Made by a program: the position numbers and the translations under genes. A DNA stretch of 64,000 nucleotides, from NCBI GenBank assembly GCA_017389705.1, contig JAFPEE010000166.1, positions 1 through 64,000 of the forward strand, written 5' to 3'. The DNA comes from Prevotella sp. Lineage in GTDB: Bacteria; Bacteroidota; Bacteroidia; Bacteroidales; Bacteroidaceae. The notes beneath the pieces were generated by a model. The model did not search any database, was not told the origin of the DNA, and worked only from the letters and a program-made list of their open reading frames with translations. Shown here piece after piece: positions 61,093-64,000 of this stretch (its first letter is position 1; every line of letters begins with the position of its first letter).

Positions 61093-61227
61093 CTACGTCC
61101 TGAACACAGCTCTGCCCGTATCAAAAGCTAAATCCACGTCGATGATTGTTAAATCCACGTCGGTGATAGATAAATCTACGTCGTCGTTTGATAAAACCGC
61201 GCCAATGATTGCTGTTTCTTTTTCCAT
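61093..61227 (-). CDS. Candidate small repeat protein, 44 aa
   Basis: On the minus strand an ATG at 61225-61227 opens a 44-codon frame (MEKETAIIGAVLSNDDVDLS onward) with three to four 7-residue units ending DVDL, encoded by the 21-bp repeats at 61130-61213. The repeat unit length keeps the frame, which favours a real coding sequence. No TAnnTTTG promoter was found. It could equally be a non-coding repeat. Confidence 0.3.
   Translation of the reverse strand: MEKETAIIGAVLSNDDVDLSITDVDLTIIDVDLAFDTGRAVFRT
61130..61213. repeat. Four tandem 21-bp repeats
   Basis: Units begin AAATCCACGTCG, AAATCCACGTCG, AAATCTACGTCG and AAAACCGCGCCA, with decreasing similarity. They lie in the 372-base gap between nadK and the gene at 61398. 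Apart from this, the promoter at 61329 and the candidate small frame, that gap shows nothing else. Confidence 0.75.
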
Positions 61228-61328
61228 TCTTATGTGTATGCGTTAAAATAAATAAGGTGGAAATGTTAAAGTTGCGTTAAATCGAAAAAAAGTCAGGCAA
61301 AAGTTTGGTCGGAACCAGGAAAAGTCTT

Positions 61329-61336
61329 ACTTTTGC
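61329..61336 (+). promoter_or_regulatory. Promoter of the ABC transporter unit
   Basis: TACTTTTG is the -7 box with TTTG at 61304-61307 spaced 21 bases. A palindrome follows directly downstream. Confidence 0.65.
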
Positions 61337-61340
61337 AGTG

Positions 61341-61358
61341 TACTATTGAAGTAGTACA
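61341..61358. promoter_or_regulatory. Operator-like palindrome
   Basis: GTACTA and TAGTAC are exact complements separated by six bases, placed at the expected transcription start. It resembles YtrA-subfamily GntR operators that control ABC transporter genes. This is inference; no regulator gene is in the window. Confidence 0.4.
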
Positions 61359-61397
61359 GTACAACAGAAGAAATAATACTCACTAAAGATAAAAGAA

Positions 61398-61964
61398 ATG
61401 GAATCAAAGGAAGTAACATTTACAGAGCAAGCAAAATCCCTTGACGAACTCCGTCAGGATTGTGCCAACCGTCAAAAGAAAGGCCTTCATTTCATTGTGG
61501 CCTCAGTTGTCATTTGGGCAGCAGTCTCAGTTGTATTTATGACCGACTTGCCTATAGAAACCAAAAATCTGCTCACTTTCTGCTGTGCTGCTCCATTGTT
61601 GCCGTTGGCGTGGATGATTTCAAAGGTCATCAAGGTAGACTTTCAGGGCAAGGGTAATCCTCTCACTCAGCTGGGTGTCATCTTCTCCGTCAACCAGATA
61701 CTTTATATCCTGATTGCCATGTGGGTATTCTCGGCAGTACCGGAAAAGATGCTGATGGTGTATGCCATGATTTTCGGCGCCCATCTGATGCCGTATAGTT
61801 GGCTCTACCAGTCGAAGAGTTACATGGTGCTTTCCGTCATCATTCCCATAGCAGCGCTCATTTGTGGACTAATGGTCGAGCCCTATGTGCTGGCAAATAT
61901 GATGCTGGGCTTTGAGATGGCCTTTGTAGTGGGGCTGAAACTTGAAATTAGTAACAATCAATAA
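61398..61964 (+). CDS. Membrane protein (DUF7010-like), 188 aa
   Basis: The N-terminal 30 residues are charged (EQAKSLDELRQDCANRQKKG), followed by about six hydrophobic segments (FIVASVVIWAAVSVVF, NLLTFCCAAPLLPLAWMI and others). The RQKKGLHFIVASVVIW pattern resembles DUF7010 proteins, from memory. It begins the unit with the ABC ATPase, separated by 11 bases, so a regulatory or accessory role in that transporter is likely. Confidence 0.68.
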   Translation: MESKEVTFTEQAKSLDELRQDCANRQKKGLHFIVASVVIWAAVSVVFMTDLPIETKNLLTFCCAAPLLPLAWMISKVIKVDFQGKGNPLTQLGVIFSVNQILYILIAMWVFSAVPEKMLMVYAMIFGAHLMPYSWLYQSKSYMVLSVIIPIAALICGLMVEPYVLANMMLGFEMAFVVGLKLEISNNQ

Positions 61965-61975
61965 TAACTACCGAT

Positions 61976-62791
61976 ATGATACAAGTAAACAACATCAGTT
62001 TTAAGTACGCAGGCGGGAAGGACCTGGTATTCGACGATTTCAGCCTGACGCTGGAGGAAAACAATATCTATGGCCTGTTGGGCAAGAACGGTACAGGCAA
62101 GTCGACGCTGCTGTATCTCATTGCTGGCCTGTTGCGCCCGAAGAAGGGTTCCGTAAGTTTCGATGGTATCGAAACTAAAGAGCGCAAGCCCGAAACCCTT
62201 CAGGAGATATTTATCGTTCCTGAGGAGTTCGACCTGCCCGCTATGTCACTCCGTCAGTATGTCAAAATCAATGCGCCATTCTATCCTCGTTTCAGTCACG
62301 AAGTGCTGGAGAGCTGTCTCAATGACTTCGACATCTCGATGGACGTCAATCTTAATGCGCTGTCGATGGGACAGAAGAAGAAGGTCTTCATGTCGTTCGC
62401 ATTGGCTGCAGGGACAAAACTGTTGCTGATGGACGAGCCTACCAATGGCCTCGACATCCCCTCGAAGTCGCAGTTCCGCAAGGTCATTGCCCAATATATG
62501 ACGGAAGACCGTACGCTGATTATCTCGACCCATCAGGTGCACGACGTAGAGTCTTTGCTTGACCACATCCTGATTCTCTCGCCACAGAAGCTCTTACTCG
62601 ACGCTTCTGTGGCAGAAATCTCTGAGAAGTACACCTTCGAGTATCGCACGCCTGACCAGATGGCCGACGCCATCTATGCTGAGCCTTCGCTGCAGGGTAA
62701 TGCCGTGATTGCTCCCCGCAAGGCTGACAGCGCAGAGACGCAGGTGAACCTCGAATTGCTGTTCAATGCAGTTAACGAAGGGAGGATTTAA
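61976..62791 (+). CDS. ABC transporter ATP-binding protein, 271 aa
   Basis: GLLGKNGTGKSTLLYLIAGL is the Walker A region at about residues 35-42, NALSMGQKKKVFMSFALA the signature (SMGQ), LLLMDEPTNGLDIPSKSQF Walker B and D-loop, and IISTHQVHDVESL the H-loop. The form, with an ALSMGQ signature, fits the YtrB/YhcG type drug or cell-wall-stress exporters. The following two genes encode its membrane partners. Confidence 0.87.
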   Translation: MIQVNNISFKYAGGKDLVFDDFSLTLEENNIYGLLGKNGTGKSTLLYLIAGLLRPKKGSVSFDGIETKERKPETLQEIFIVPEEFDLPAMSLRQYVKINAPFYPRFSHEVLESCLNDFDISMDVNLNALSMGQKKKVFMSFALAAGTKLLLMDEPTNGLDIPSKSQFRKVIAQYMTEDRTLIISTHQVHDVESLLDHILILSPQKLLLDASVAEISEKYTFEYRTPDQMADAIYAEPSLQGNAVIAPRKADSAETQVNLELLFNAVNEGRI

Positions 62792-62840
62792 TGCATAATG
62801 CACAATTCATAATTCATAATTCATAATGCATAATTCATAA
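62792..62840 (+). repeat. AT-rich short tandem repeat between transporter genes
   Basis: Units like TAATTCATAATGCA and AATTCATAATTCAT repeat several times just before the next gene. Length variation by slippage could alter spacing in the operon. Confidence 0.6.
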
Positions 62841-62845
62841 AGATT

Positions 62846-63616
62846 ATGATTCAGTTTAATTTCAATAGATTCGGAAAACTGGTGCGATGGTCGCTGACCT
62901 ACGACAAGCGGTACTACGTGAAGTCCTTCTTGCAGATATTCGTCATCATGCTGTTCGGTTTCCTGTTTTTCCCAATACTTAATAAGCATCATGCCGCAGG
63001 TTATCTGATGAATTGCATCATGGTAATAGCCATATTCCTGGTTACCATTGTGTTGGGTTCCTCGTTTATGTTCTACAGCATGGAGAATAAGCACGACAGG
63101 CAGAACCTGATGATGCTGCCTGCCTCGAACCTCGAGAAATACCTGATGCGTTATGCCACATGGATTCTTTTGATTCCGCTCTATCTGGTGGCTTTCTTTG
63201 CAGCCGACCTGTTGCAGTATGTCATTCATTGGGTGCTTGGTCATGATTATGTCGTGTTTATGACGTCAGTGCTGAAAGACAATGTGAGCGATGGCTGGAA
63301 TACGATACCTCAATACTCGCAGCAACAGTTAGCACGTGGGTTGGTCATCTTGGCTCTTTGGCTGCACTCGTTCTACGCCCTTGGTGCAAACTTCTTCCGT
63401 TCGCGCAAGTTCAACTGGCTGTTGACGACTTTGGTGCTGATTGTGGGCTTCACGTTTCTGACGGTATCCTTCACTTGGGGTTGTGTTAACGCAACGTGGT
63501 GGAATTATAACAGATATTTCAACTGGCTGTTCCTCATATGGGCTCTGCTGAACTTCTTGCTCTCCTACATGCTCTTCTGCCGTACGCAGGTTATTGGTAA
63601 ATACGTAAATGTTTAA
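62846..63616 (+). CDS. Putative ABC transporter permease, 256 aa
   Basis: Six hydrophobic segments (for example IFVIMLFGFLFFPIL and LILLIPLYLVAFFA-like stretches), with MLPASNLEKYLMRYATW in the first third, also found in the next gene. FNFNRFGKLVRWSLTYDKR begins the protein. It is probably one half of the membrane partner of the ATPase upstream. Substrate unknown. Confidence 0.72.
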   Translation: MIQFNFNRFGKLVRWSLTYDKRYYVKSFLQIFVIMLFGFLFFPILNKHHAAGYLMNCIMVIAIFLVTIVLGSSFMFYSMENKHDRQNLMMLPASNLEKYLMRYATWILLIPLYLVAFFAADLLQYVIHWVLGHDYVVFMTSVLKDNVSDGWNTIPQYSQQQLARGLVILALWLHSFYALGANFFRSRKFNWLLTTLVLIVGFTFLTVSFTWGCVNATWWNYNRYFNWLFLIWALLNFLLSYMLFCRTQVIGKYVNV

Positions 63617-63622
63617 TAAGGT

Positions 63623-64000
63623 ATGAATAATTTTAGTTTCAACAGATTTAGCCGTACGCTTCGCTGGGTGGTAGGTGTCAACTTCCGCAGCCTGATGATT
63701 TGGACCTTGGGCTATATGGTAGGCGTCTTCCTGGGCGAGCAGTTGTTCTTTGGCATGAGTTTCGGTAACGATGTGGCAAGCATACTGAGTAATATCTCGC
63801 AGTTCTTCACCATCTTCATTCTCATTGCTTTGGGTGTTGGTCTCAGCACGGTGTTCTACGATTTGAACAAGAAAACACGTCGCGAGGCTTTCCTCATGCT
63901 GCCAGCCTCGAACCTCGAGAAATTCCTCTCGGCAGTGGTGTATGTTACCTTTGTCTGGACGTTCTTCGTAGCGCTCTCGTTTGTTGCTGGCGATACGTTG
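63623..64000 (+). CDS. Putative ABC transporter permease, N-terminal 126 residues; runs off the right edge
   Basis: MNNFSFNRFSRTLRWVVGVN starts like the previous gene, and AFLMLPASNLEKFLSAVVYV repeats its MLPASNLEK motif, so the two permeases are paralogs. Four hydrophobic segments are visible before the window ends. It starts seven bases after the previous stop codon. Confidence 0.7.
   Translation, partial: MNNFSFNRFSRTLRWVVGVNFRSLMIWTLGYMVGVFLGEQLFFGMSFGNDVASILSNISQFFTIFILIALGVGLSTVFYDLNKKTRREAFLMLPASNLEKFLSAVVYVTFVWTFFVALSFVAGDTL

Overview
The window looks like a chromosome segment of a Prevotella-type Bacteroidales bacterium. Housekeeping genes sit behind the Bacteroidota promoter signature (TAnnTTTG, sometimes with TTG or TTTG about 18-21 nt upstream). 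The gene families (DUF4831, PIG-L, glf, Rpn nucleases, Lic genes) and the short intergenic palindromes fit the same group. I cannot name the species from sequence reading alone.

Layout. (1) 1-2.6 kb: a RecA-fold ATPase running off the left edge, a small gene broken by an in-frame TGA, a hypothetical gene, two overlapping small genes and the first 18 codons or so of a DUF4160-like gene. That last gene stops inside a short direct repeat, which I take as the left junction of the next region. (2) 2.6-42.6 kb: a surface-polysaccharide (capsule or O-antigen type) locus, all on the + strand. It starts with a short initiating sugar-phosphate transferase and ends with an ATP-grasp/HAD pair and a DegT aminotransferase. 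Between them are about twenty glycosyltransferases (GT2, GT4, GT8, Caps_synth/GT32-like, DUF4422), two polysaccharide pyruvyltransferases, a PIG-L deacetylase, three LicD-type phosphotransferases, an O-acyltransferase and UDP-galactopyranose mutase. A four-gene block (licD, IspD/TarI-like cytidylyltransferase, licA-like kinase, licC-like cytidylyltransferase) suggests decoration with phosphocholine or another CDP-activated alcohol. I see no flippase, polymerase or exporter gene. (3) 42.6-61 kb: housekeeping genes: glycine-zipper lipoprotein, rlpA, gdhA, a DASS transporter, a metallophosphoesterase, DUF4831, nnr, hpt, adk, obg, two M23 peptidases, recG, ispD, a DJ-1 protein, pdxJ and nadK. (4) 61-64 kb: a membrane protein, an ABC ATPase and two related permease genes, the last cut by the right edge.

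The polysaccharide locus is a mosaic. Six GT8 genes or fragments share an interchangeable 5' segment. Several GT genes are cut off or fused (4233-4370, 6872-7522, 12144-12329, 18523-18960, 24622-25147). Three Rpn-family (PD-(D/E)XK, recombination-promoting) nuclease copies with the same promoter leader are spread through it, in three states: intact with a 21-bp coiled-coil minisatellite, core-deleted, and collapsed by a deletion at a microhomology.

The most unusual structure is at 57.4-59.3 kb. A 419-bp unit with perfect 17-bp inverted ends carries a broken GxxExxY-family (PD-(D/E)XK superfamily) gene. A roughly 74-bp MITE-like element with the same ends lies beside it, a related copy is translated in frame inside ispD, and a solo end abuts recG. 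ispD carries a second repeat-derived insert, and that palindrome family also sits in frame inside the initiating sugar transferase. Short mobile repeats here are repeatedly tolerated inside essential or pathway-defining proteins.
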